Assembly: GCA_030149595.1 (NCBI GenBank)
Contig: JASFBI010000163.1
Coordinates: forward strand, 1 to 5,361
Source of the DNA: Desulfobacterales bacterium
Lineage (GTDB): Bacteria; Desulfobacterota; Desulfobacteria; Desulfobacterales; DAOWNP01
Direction: 5' to 3'
Length of the DNA: 5,361 bases
Part shown: in pieces, positions 1 to 5,361 of the stretch
How the letters are laid out: each line of letters opens with the position of its first letter
Position numbering within the stretch: the first letter of the stretch is position 1
The notes under the pieces: generated by a model
What the model saw: the letters and a program-made list of their open reading frames with translations, nothing else
Told to the model about the DNA's origin: nothing
Database searches by the model: none
Program-made: the position numbers and the translations under genes

Positions 1-1
1 A

Positions 2-61
2 GGAGCAGACATTATATTGACATATTTTGCCAAAGATGCAGCAACTGTTTTAGATATATAG
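2..61 (+). CDS. hemB: HemB (porphobilinogen synthase), C-terminal tail only
   Basis: The window opens inside a coding frame that reads GADIILTYFAKDA, then TVLDI, and stops at TAG (59-61). This closely resembles the extreme C-terminus of porphobilinogen synthase (delta-aminolevulinic acid dehydratase), whose last helix typically reads AGAD-[LM]-I-x-[TS]-YFA-x-DAA. HemB is a cytoplasmic enzyme that condenses two 5-aminolevulinate molecules into porphobilinogen, the common precursor of siroheme, heme and cobalamin. Only 19 codons are visible, so no catalytic residue can be checked and the start lies outside the window. The next gene is ahbD, a late heme enzyme, which independently supports the call because hemB and ahb genes are often neighbours in sulfate reducers. 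The TAG stop overlaps the ribosome binding site of ahbD by one base. The other two frames give no recognisable product here. Confidence 0.82.
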   Translation, partial: GADIILTYFAKDAATVLDI

Positions 62-65
62 AGGT
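61..65 (+). promoter_or_regulatory. Ribosome binding site of ahbD
   Basis: GAGGT lies five A residues upstream of the ATG at 71, a good Shine-Dalgarno match at normal spacing. It begins on the last base of the hemB stop codon, so terminating hemB ribosomes would stand on it. This supports translational coupling and fixes the ahbD start. Confidence 0.75.
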
Positions 66-70
66 AAAAA

Positions 71-1150
71 ATGACAAACATTAACCATAATAAAGAGAAA
101 AACAAAGGTCCCAGACTTGTTGCATGGGAAGTAACAAAAAGGTGCAATCTCTCCTGTATTCACTGCCGGGCATCTGCTGAAAATATATCCTATGAAGGAG
201 AACTTGATACAAAAGCATCATTCAGACTCCTTGATGAAATTTCAAAAACAGGATCTCCCATTATAATTTTAACAGGTGGAGAACCTTTACTGAGATCTGA
301 TATTTTTGAAATAGCTCAATATGGAACCGACAAGGGGCTTAAAATGGTTATGGCTCCCAATGGTACCTTAGTAAACAAAATCAATGCAAAAAAAATGGCA
401 GAATCCGGAATAAAAAGGATTAGTATAAGTATAGATGGAGCATCAGAAAAAGAACATGACGGGTTCAGGGGAGTTCATGGTGCTTTTGCCGCTGCCTTAG
501 AAGGCATAAGATGTGCGAAAGATGCTGGAATTGAGTTTCAGATTAACACAACCATTACAACAGCAAATCTTAAACAGATTCCTCAGATACTTGAACTTGC
601 TGTAAAATTAGGAGCTGCTGCACATCATATCTTCCTTTTAGTCCCCACAGGAAGGGGTAAGTATATAGCAGATACAGGCCTGGATCCTGTGGAATATGAA
701 AGAACTTTAAACTGGTTTTATGATCAAAGAGACAAGGTTGATCTTCAGCTAAAGGCAACATGTGCTCCCCACTATTATCGTATTTTACGGCAAAGAGCAC
801 ACAGGGAAGGCAAAACTGTAAGCTTTGCCACCCATGGTATGGACGCTGTAACCCGGGGTTGTCTCGGAGGAATTGGTTTTTGTTTTATTTCACACAAAGG
901 AGTTGTAAAACCATGCGGCTTTTTAAATTTAAATTGCGGAGATGTTACCAAAGTTCCTTTTGATGAAATATGGGCAAACTCAGAAACATTTAAAACCCTG
1001 CGTAATTACAATCTGTTAAAAGGGAAATGCGGAATATGCGAATACCAGCAGGTGTGCGGAGGTTGTCGTGCAAGAGCCTTTGAAGCTTCCGGTGATTATC
1101 TTGAAGAAGAGCCTCTTTGTACATACATTCCAAAAACAGCTAAGAAATAA
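71..1150 (+). CDS. ahbD: AhbD, radical SAM heme b synthase (Fe-coproporphyrin III decarboxylase)
   Basis: A 359-residue cytoplasmic radical SAM enzyme. In the family, AhbD oxidatively decarboxylates two propionates of Fe-coproporphyrin III to vinyl groups, making heme b at the end of the oxygen-independent route from siroheme. Visible features are the SAM-cluster motif C25-x3-C29-x2-C32, the SAM-binding GGEP at 69-72, an SISIDG strand near 117-122, and a C-terminal SPASM-like cysteine region. That region contains C264-x12-G277-x4-C282, C320-x2-C323-x5-C329-x2-C332 and C350, expected to hold at least one auxiliary 4Fe-4S cluster; C271 and C289 are further cysteines. The opening RLVAWEVTKRCNLSCIHCRA and the HIFLLVPTGRGK segment are typical of AhbD. 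AhbC and NirJ instead have a VVWNVTxRCNLxCxHCYA type motif. The length is normal. The start is set by the GAGGT site. The gene follows hemB by 9 bp and precedes rimO by 8 bp. The main alternative is another SPASM radical SAM protein, which I consider unlikely given the hemB neighbour. Confidence 0.9.
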   Translation: MTNINHNKEKNKGPRLVAWEVTKRCNLSCIHCRASAENISYEGELDTKASFRLLDEISKTGSPIIILTGGEPLLRSDIFEIAQYGTDKGLKMVMAPNGTLVNKINAKKMAESGIKRISISIDGASEKEHDGFRGVHGAFAAALEGIRCAKDAGIEFQINTTITTANLKQIPQILELAVKLGAAAHHIFLLVPTGRGKYIADTGLDPVEYERTLNWFYDQRDKVDLQLKATCAPHYYRILRQRAHREGKTVSFATHGMDAVTRGCLGGIGFCFISHKGVVKPCGFLNLNCGDVTKVPFDEIWANSETFKTLRNYNLLKGKCGICEYQQVCGGCRARAFEASGDYLEEEPLCTYIPKTAKK

Positions 1151-1158
1151 AAAGAAAA

Positions 1159-2463
1159 ATGAATATTTATTTAATGAGTTTAGGTTGTGCAAAAAACCTT
1201 GTTGACAGCGAAAACATGCTGGGAAAGCTTGTAAAAGGGGGATGGATAACAACAGATGACCCTGCTTGTGCTGAAATTATTATAGTGAACACATGCGGCT
1301 TTATAGAGTCTGCTGTTGAAGAATCAATTAATACAATCCTTGAGCTTGCACAATACAAAAAAACAGGGATCTGTAAACGCCTTATTGTAACAGGATGCCT
1401 TGCCCAGCGTTATAAAAACAAACTTGCAGATACACTCCCTGAAGCAGATATTTTTTTGGGAACAGGGTCTTTTGATTATATAGAGAAAGCTATTGAAAAA
1501 GATATTAAACTTTCCTTTAAAGATCCTGAACAAACCGATTTATGTAGTAATTATCAGGACAGGGCAATAGATGACAGCCCTTTTTCATATATAAAGATAT
1601 CTGAAGGTTGTGATAAAAAATGTACATACTGTATAATTCCAAAGCTCAGAGGAGGATATAGAAGCAGACCAACAGATCAGATTTTATCAGAAAGCAGAGA
1701 CCTGATTTTACAAAATAAAAAAGAACTTATTCTTGTTGCCCAGGATACCACATGTTTTGGGTATGATTTAAAACCGGAAACAGGTTTAAATGTTTTGCTT
1801 AAACAGTTATCGTCTTTATCAAAAGATGTGTGGATACGGTTTTTATACGGTCATCCTGAAAGTATAAACAGTAAAATCATAGATATTGTATCAGAACAAA
1901 AAAATATCTGCTCCTATTTTGATATTCCAGTTCAGCATGCATCTGACAGAATTTTAAAACTTATGGGCCGCAGGTATAGCCGGACTGATTTATTAAAACT
2001 TTTTAAAACAATAAGAGACAAAGTCCGTGATGCAGTTTTAAGAACAACCATTATAACAGGGTTCCCAGGAGAAACAGATGAAGATTTTGATGTACTTTTA
2101 AATTTTGTTAAAGAAGTTGAATTTGACAATCTTGGAGTATTTGTATATTCAGACTCAGAAGACCTTTTTTCTCACAGGCTAAGGGGACATGTAAAAAAAG
2201 AGATCGCTGAACAAAGATATAATCTTTTAATGGAAGCCCAGATAAAAATTGTTGAAAAACAAAATATAAAACATATAAACAAAGAATATATGGTTTTAAT
2301 TGAGGAGTCTTTAAACGGATATTTTGCAGGACGAACATATTTTCAGTCTCCGGAAGTAGACGGAGTGACTTATATAAAAAATCCCAGCCTTGATTTAGGC
2401 ACCTTTATCAATGTCAGAATTAAAGATACAGATGGATATGATCTTGTAGGAGAGGTAGTATGA
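1159..2463 (+). CDS. rimO: RimO, ribosomal protein S12 methylthiotransferase
   Basis: A 434-residue radical SAM methylthiotransferase. RimO adds a beta-methylthio group to the conserved aspartate (Asp88/89) of ribosomal protein S12, using SAM and an auxiliary Fe-S cluster. The three domains are in the usual order. The N-terminal MTTase domain starts with MNIYLMSLGCAKNLVDSE and carries cluster ligands C10, C46 (in VNTCGFI) and C80 (in VTGCLAQR). The radical SAM core carries C151-x3-C155-x2-C158 in the EGCDKKCTYCIIP motif. A C-terminal TRAM domain runs from about 370 to 434. The GCAKN/VDSE opening, the three-residue spacing between the first two radical SAM cysteines and the length separate RimO from the tRNA enzymes MiaB and MtaB. 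The ATG at 1159 is supported by the conserved N-terminus. The upstream AAAGAAAA is a poor Shine-Dalgarno, so translation may rely partly on coupling to ahbD, which stops 8 bp earlier. The last codons overlap the start of the next gene. Confidence 0.95.
   Translation: MNIYLMSLGCAKNLVDSENMLGKLVKGGWITTDDPACAEIIIVNTCGFIESAVEESINTILELAQYKKTGICKRLIVTGCLAQRYKNKLADTLPEADIFLGTGSFDYIEKAIEKDIKLSFKDPEQTDLCSNYQDRAIDDSPFSYIKISEGCDKKCTYCIIPKLRGGYRSRPTDQILSESRDLILQNKKELILVAQDTTCFGYDLKPETGLNVLLKQLSSLSKDVWIRFLYGHPESINSKIIDIVSEQKNICSYFDIPVQHASDRILKLMGRRYSRTDLLKLFKTIRDKVRDAVLRTTIITGFPGETDEDFDVLLNFVKEVEFDNLGVFVYSDSEDLFSHRLRGHVKKEIAEQRYNLLMEAQIKIVEKQNIKHINKEYMVLIEESLNGYFAGRTYFQSPEVDGVTYIKNPSLDLGTFINVRIKDTDGYDLVGEVV
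2448..2455 (+). promoter_or_regulatory. Ribosome binding site of the polyprenyl synthase gene, inside rimO
   Basis: The sequence AGGAGAGG ends four bases before the ATG at 2460. It is the strongest Shine-Dalgarno match in the window and lies within the last codons of rimO. With the ATGA start/stop overlap at 2460-2463, it indicates translational coupling and decides the start of the downstream gene. Confidence 0.75.
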
Positions 2464-3440
2464 GCAGTTTGCAGAAAAAAATCTTATCTATGGTTGCAGA
2501 TGATCTATCAGACATTGAAAAGATAATTTATAAAAACTTAGATCCTTATTTAGATATTGTAAAACAGACAGCAGAGCATATTTTTTTATCAGGCGGAAAA
2601 AGATTACGACCTCTTCTTGTAACTCTATGTGCCAGACTTTGTGGCGATGACAAAGGACTTGGTAAACGATTTTCTGCTATTTTTGAATACCTTCATACAG
2701 CAACTCTTTTGCACGATGATCTTGTGGATGGAGCAACACAAAGAAGAGGCAGGGATGTGGCAAATACAATATGGGGTAACTCCACTGCTGTTTTGGTAGG
2801 TGATTTTCTCCTTGCAAAGTCTCTGGAAATAGCAGCTGAAGCTGAAGATATAGAAATTATAAAAGTAGTTGCCCATATAACAAGAGAGATGGCTGAAGGA
2901 GAAATATTTCAGCTTTTAAAGAGAGGGGATAAAAACCTTTCTTTAGATGAATATATGATGATAATAAAAGGAAAAACCGGCGTTTTAATTGAAGGGTCCT
3001 GCAGAACAGGAGCTCTTATAGCAAAAGCTGATAGAAAGCAGGAAAAGGCTTTAACAGAATATGGATTTAACATGGGCATGGCTTTTCAGATGGCAGATGA
3101 TCTTCTTGATTACACATCAGATACAGCATCCATAGGTAAAGAAACCGGAGCTGATTTAAGAGAGGGAAAGCTTACTCTTCCTGTTATTATAGCAAGAAAA
3201 AATGCCAAAGAGTCTGATCTTTTATTTATTGATAAAATAATAGAAAAAAGAGAGTTCTCCTTAAAAGAGTTTGAAAAATTTGTTTCATTATTAGAAAAAT
3301 ATCAAGGTATAGAGTATACAAAAAAATGTATTTTAAACCATATTGATAAAGCAAAAAAAACCCTTGACCTCTTTGGAAACAGCCGTCCAAAAGAAACTTT
3401 AATGTTAATTGCTGATTATGTTTTTGAAAGAAAGTATTGA
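2460..3440 (+). CDS. ispB: Long-chain polyprenyl diphosphate synthase (IspB-like)
   Basis: A 326-residue trans-isoprenyl diphosphate synthase, all-alpha fold, cytoplasmic. It extends an allylic diphosphate with isopentenyl diphosphate units. The product is probably the side-chain precursor of menaquinone or another quinone. Visible motifs are GGKRLRP (45-51, substrate diphosphate binding), the first aspartate-rich motif D86-D87-L-V-D90 in HTATLLHDDLVDGA with RR following, and FQMADDLLDY with the second motif D213-D214-L-L-D217. KETGADLREGKLTLP follows the second motif. The small residues T-A-T-L-L before the first DDxxD, with no bulky aromatic at positions -4 and -5, fit long-chain synthases such as octaprenyl synthase IspB rather than the short-chain IspA or GGPP type. 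The exact chain length cannot be read from sequence. The start is fixed by a strong ribosome binding site and the 4-bp overlap with rimO. It is probably the last gene of the hemB-ahbD-rimO operon, because an 87-bp gap with a candidate terminator follows. Confidence 0.88.
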   Translation: MSSLQKKILSMVADDLSDIEKIIYKNLDPYLDIVKQTAEHIFLSGGKRLRPLLVTLCARLCGDDKGLGKRFSAIFEYLHTATLLHDDLVDGATQRRGRDVANTIWGNSTAVLVGDFLLAKSLEIAAEAEDIEIIKVVAHITREMAEGEIFQLLKRGDKNLSLDEYMMIIKGKTGVLIEGSCRTGALIAKADRKQEKALTEYGFNMGMAFQMADDLLDYTSDTASIGKETGADLREGKLTLPVIIARKNAKESDLLFIDKIIEKREFSLKEFEKFVSLLEKYQGIEYTKKCILNHIDKAKKTLDLFGNSRPKETLMLIADYVFERKY

Positions 3441-3442
3441 TT

Positions 3443-3474
3443 TTTATTTTAAAGGTTTTAAGATAAATTTTTTT
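3443..3474 (+). terminator. Candidate intrinsic terminator with an A-U-only stem
   Basis: Two bases after the polyprenyl synthase stop codon, 3443-3453 (TTTATTTTAAA) can pair with 3457-3467 (TTTAAGATAAA). This gives an 11-bp stem with one G-U wobble (3448/3462) and a three-base loop GGT, followed directly by seven T (3468-3474). The position and T-tract are right for a rho-independent terminator closing the upstream operon. The stem has no G-C pair, so it would be weak, and in such AT-rich DNA a chance match is possible. Confidence 0.4.
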
Positions 3475-3489
3475 GTGCTTTATTTATCA

Positions 3490-3518
3490 GTCTAACAACA
3501 TATTAATTTTATTATACT
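3490..3518 (+). promoter_or_regulatory. Weak candidate promoter for the exported-protein gene
   Basis: TATACT at 3513-3518 is a good match to a -10 box. Seventeen bases upstream, the hexamer at 3490-3495 (GTCTAA) is a poor -35. If used, transcription would start at about 3525, only a few bases before the ATG at 3528, giving a leaderless or nearly leaderless mRNA. That would fit the missing Shine-Dalgarno. In AT-rich intergenic DNA a -10-like hexamer is common, so this is suggestive only. Confidence 0.2.
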
Positions 3519-3527
3519 GAAACTATT

Positions 3528-4790
3528 ATGAAAACAAAAAAAACATCGTTCTCTTTTTTCATCCCTATTTTATTTTTCTGTTTTTACCAGATTTTTATTA
3601 TTGTAATATTTGCTCCGCAGGTAGAGTCAGCTGAACTTTCTGCAAATAAAATCATTACTGTCTTTGGTACAGGTTCTGTAATTTTAGATAATGAAGCAGA
3701 AGCAAGAGTATCTGCAATCAACGACGCTCTAATTTCTGCAGTTAGTATAAAGGTTATAGACATTTTATCTGCTGAAGCCCTGGTGTTAAATTTTGAGCCG
3801 GTAAACCGGATTATTTTAACTGATATCAATGATTTTATAAAAAACTATAAAGTTCTGACAGAAATTCGTAATTACGACATATACAGAGTAGCTATACAAA
3901 CAACCGTTTCCATGGAAAAGTTAATATCCAGATTAGAGCAGGCAGGTATCTTTGATGCAAATGCAGCTGCAAATCTGCCCAAGGTTCTTATCCTGATATC
4001 TGAAAAAACCAATTTTGAATCTCCAGCCAAAATTAAGTATTGGTGGAATCAATCTGGAGATGATTCCAAAACATTTGCAGACTCTATTATTTCAAAAACA
4101 TTGTCCATAAATGGATTTAAAATAATAGAGCATAAAAATTTAATTCAGGAAACAGAAATAGCAGAATTAAAGACAGCAGACCCTGTTTTAACTGATTTAT
4201 CAGCTATAAATATAGGAACTCTCTATAATGCTGATGTAGTAATTACTGGAAATGCTGTAATTATCCAAAAAAATATTGAGAACTCATCTAAAAAAAATAT
4301 AGAGACCATAATAAACATAAGGGCATTAAGAGTAGCTACAGGTGAAAAAATTGCCCGGGCATCCCATAAATTTATTGTTGAAAATATCGATTTTTCAGAT
4401 AAAGAGATACCCCCCCAAACAGTAACAGACAGAATAAGAGATACTTTTTTTAACAGTTATAAAAAAGCAGGTTTGGAGATTTCATCAAAAATATCATATC
4501 TGTGGAATTATAGACAGAAATCACAAAAAAAATATATTCGGGTTATTGTTGAGGGAACAGGGAATTTCGCCAATTTTATAAAATTTCAAAAAAAACTTGA
4601 GAAGGCAAAAAATATCAGAGAAGTGAAAATAAGTGAAATAAATACTGATGAAACAGTTTTGTTTGTGGATTTTAATGGAAGCTTAAACGGACTGGTCTAT
4701 GCTGTTTCATTAATGGCTTTTGATTCTTTTGAGGTTAGCTGTTTAAAAAAAACAGATGGCTCAATTAAAGTTCAAATGGTGAATAGATAA
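3528..4790 (+). CDS. Exported protein of unknown function, FlgT/CsgG-like domain layout
   Basis: A 420-residue protein I cannot name with certainty. A signal peptide is clear: a basic MKTKK start, a long hydrophobic stretch at about 8-30, and a likely cleavage near residues 34-35 (VESA/E). The mature protein is therefore probably periplasmic. Three segments follow. Residues about 42-140 resemble the N-terminal domain of flagellar assembly protein T (FlgT): a V-x-G-x-G strand, an acidic EAEARVSAINDALISAV helix, and a final strand pattern YKVL-x-E-x7-YRVAI. Residues about 151-300 start with a PKVLILISE strand and contain GFKIIEH, NADVVITGNAVI and RALRVATGEKIARASHKF, like the TolB-N/CsgG-type fold found in FlgT and outer-membrane assembly proteins. 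Residues about 335-418 form a small alternating beta-alpha domain. The gene ends 5 bp before a phospholipid synthase gene, so an envelope role is plausible. The start is supported by the signal peptide, although no Shine-Dalgarno is visible. The frame contains a run of seven C at 4410-4416. Confidence 0.8.
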   Translation: MKTKKTSFSFFIPILFFCFYQIFIIVIFAPQVESAELSANKIITVFGTGSVILDNEAEARVSAINDALISAVSIKVIDILSAEALVLNFEPVNRIILTDINDFIKNYKVLTEIRNYDIYRVAIQTTVSMEKLISRLEQAGIFDANAAANLPKVLILISEKTNFESPAKIKYWWNQSGDDSKTFADSIISKTLSINGFKIIEHKNLIQETEIAELKTADPVLTDLSAINIGTLYNADVVITGNAVIIQKNIENSSKKNIETIINIRALRVATGEKIARASHKFIVENIDFSDKEIPPQTVTDRIRDTFFNSYKKAGLEISSKISYLWNYRQKSQKKYIRVIVEGTGNFANFIKFQKKLEKAKNIREVKISEINTDETVLFVDFNGSLNGLVYAVSLMAFDSFEVSCLKKTDGSIKVQMVNR

Positions 4791-4795
4791 AACAG

Positions 4796-5361
4796 ATGAT
4801 AGAATTACCAAAAAAATATAAATTAAATATAAATATTCCCAATACAATTACATTCATCAGAATACTTCTTGTCCCTTTTTTTATTTTTTGCATAATAAAA
4901 AATATGTATTTTGAAGCCCTTATTATCTTTACTGTTGCCGGTATAAGTGATGGATTAGATGGCTTTATTGCAAGAAGTTTTAAACAGCAGACAGTACTTG
5001 GTTCATATATTGATCCTTTTGCTGATAAACTTCTTGTAACATCTGCTTTTATCGCTCTGTCTGTAGCAGATGTTATTCCCATATGGCTCTCTGTTATTGT
5101 TATAAGTCGTGATATTACTATAGTTACAGGGTATTTTATTTTAACTGTAAAAAATATTACCTGCCTGATAAGTCCTAGTTTTATCGGAAAACTCACTACT
5201 TTCTTTCAACTTTTTTCAATTTTTTTGTCACTGTTTATAAAAGAGATTGACCTGATTTCCAAAAATAATTTTCTAATATTTTTGTTTTTAACCACAGCCT
5301 TTTTTTCAATTTTTTCAGGATTGAATTATGTTTTTACAGGAATCAGTATATTAAAAAATCA
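4796..5361 (+). CDS. CDP-alcohol phosphatidyltransferase, PgsA / CMP-forming cardiolipin synthase type, cut by window end
   Basis: An open frame of 188 codons runs off the window. It carries a complete CDP-alcohol phosphotransferase signature: D52-x2-D55-G56-x2-A59-R60-x8-G69-x3-D73-x3-D77, in which the aspartates bind Mg2+ and the CDP-lipid. It is an inner-membrane protein. The N-terminal NIPNTITFIRILLVPFF motif is typical of PgsA and related enzymes, and further hydrophobic helices lie around residues 39-50, 78-118 and 135-185. Such enzymes transfer a phosphatidyl group from CDP-diacylglycerol to glycerol 3-phosphate (PgsA, making phosphatidylglycerol phosphate) or to phosphatidylglycerol (CMP-forming cardiolipin synthase). 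The SVIVISRDITIVTGYF segment, with S-R-D instead of the G-R-E common in PgsA, leaves both options open, so I give no symbol. An in-frame TAG at 4784-4786 makes ATG 4796 the only upstream start. The usual family length suggests that only a few codons are missing. No good Shine-Dalgarno is present. It follows the exported-protein gene by 5 bp, probably in one operon. Confidence 0.85.
   Translation, partial: MIELPKKYKLNINIPNTITFIRILLVPFFIFCIIKNMYFEALIIFTVAGISDGLDGFIARSFKQQTVLGSYIDPFADKLLVTSAFIALSVADVIPIWLSVIVISRDITIVTGYFILTVKNITCLISPSFIGKLTTFFQLFSIFLSLFIKEIDLISKNNFLIFLFLTTAFFSIFSGLNYVFTGISILKN

Noticed and set aside
388..395. Runs of eight A in coding sequence (388-395, 3353-3360, 3536-3543) as possible slippage or frameshift sites.
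   Set aside because: A-tracts are expected in Lys-rich genes of an AT-rich genome. All reading frames are intact through them, and no alternative-frame product looks meaningful.
570..963. Open frames on both strands inside ahbD (minus 570-800, plus 760-963).
   Set aside because: They overlap a well-supported radical SAM gene in other frames, have no ribosome binding site of note and resemble no family.
1016..2338. Several short minus-strand open frames beneath ahbD and rimO.
   Set aside because: They are antisense shadows of conserved coding sequence, with low-complexity Phe/Ser/Leu/Lys-rich products.
3441..3527. Possible small RNA, riboswitch or attachment site in the 87-bp gap.
   Set aside because: Beyond the AT-only hairpin and a -10-like hexamer, no conserved aptamer, tRNA-like sequence or direct repeat is visible.
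3570..3581. Possible lipobox L15-F16-F17-C18 in the exported protein.
   Set aside because: The residue before the cysteine is Phe rather than Gly, Ala or Ser. The cysteine sits in the middle of the hydrophobic core, and a conventional cleavage region occurs near residues 34-35.
2625..3829. Minus-strand open frames at 2625-2876 and 3584-3829.
   Set aside because: They lie opposite the polyprenyl synthase and the exported protein, both supported on the + strand. Neither has motifs or plausible start signals.
4765..5196. A 143-codon open frame on the minus strand.
   Set aside because: It lies antisense to the phosphatidyltransferase gene, whose + strand frame carries the full D-x2-DG-x2-AR-x8-G-x3-D-x3-D signature. 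The minus-strand product shows no recognisable motif.

Overview
This is an AT-rich bacterial window with all visible genes on the + strand and almost no intergenic space. The best guess for its source is an anaerobic, low-GC member of the Desulfobacterota (a Desulfobacterales-type sulfate reducer). The main reason is a hemB tail followed directly by ahbD, which marks the siroheme-dependent heme pathway of sulfate reducers and some archaea. The exact lineage cannot be fixed from the sequence alone.

Region 1 (1-3440) reads as one operon that begins upstream of the window: the last codons of hemB (porphobilinogen synthase), ahbD (radical SAM heme b synthase), rimO (radical SAM methylthiotransferase for ribosomal protein S12) and an ispB-like long-chain polyprenyl diphosphate synthase. 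Gaps are 9 bp (hemB-ahbD), 8 bp (ahbD-rimO) and a 4-bp ATGA overlap (rimO-ispB). HemB and AhbD act at the start and end of heme synthesis. The polyprenyl synthase probably makes the quinone side chain, so heme and quinone supply for anaerobic respiration may be co-expressed. RimO is a housekeeping translation-modification enzyme. It shares the Fe-S/SAM chemistry of AhbD but has no evident pathway link.

Region 2 (3441-3527) is an 87-bp gap. It holds a candidate intrinsic terminator made almost wholly of A-U pairs, followed by seven T, and a weak candidate promoter just before the next gene.

Region 3 (3528-5361) is a second, smaller unit. It holds an exported protein of unknown function with a FlgT/CsgG-like layout, followed after 5 bp by a CDP-alcohol phosphatidyltransferase (PgsA or CMP-forming cardiolipin synthase type) that is cut by the window end. 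Neither gene has a clear Shine-Dalgarno sequence.

No mobile element, CRISPR array, tRNA, rRNA or riboswitch was seen. Most of the window is ordinary core metabolism, and I do not find a convincing undescribed system. The least understood item is the exported protein at 3528-4790.
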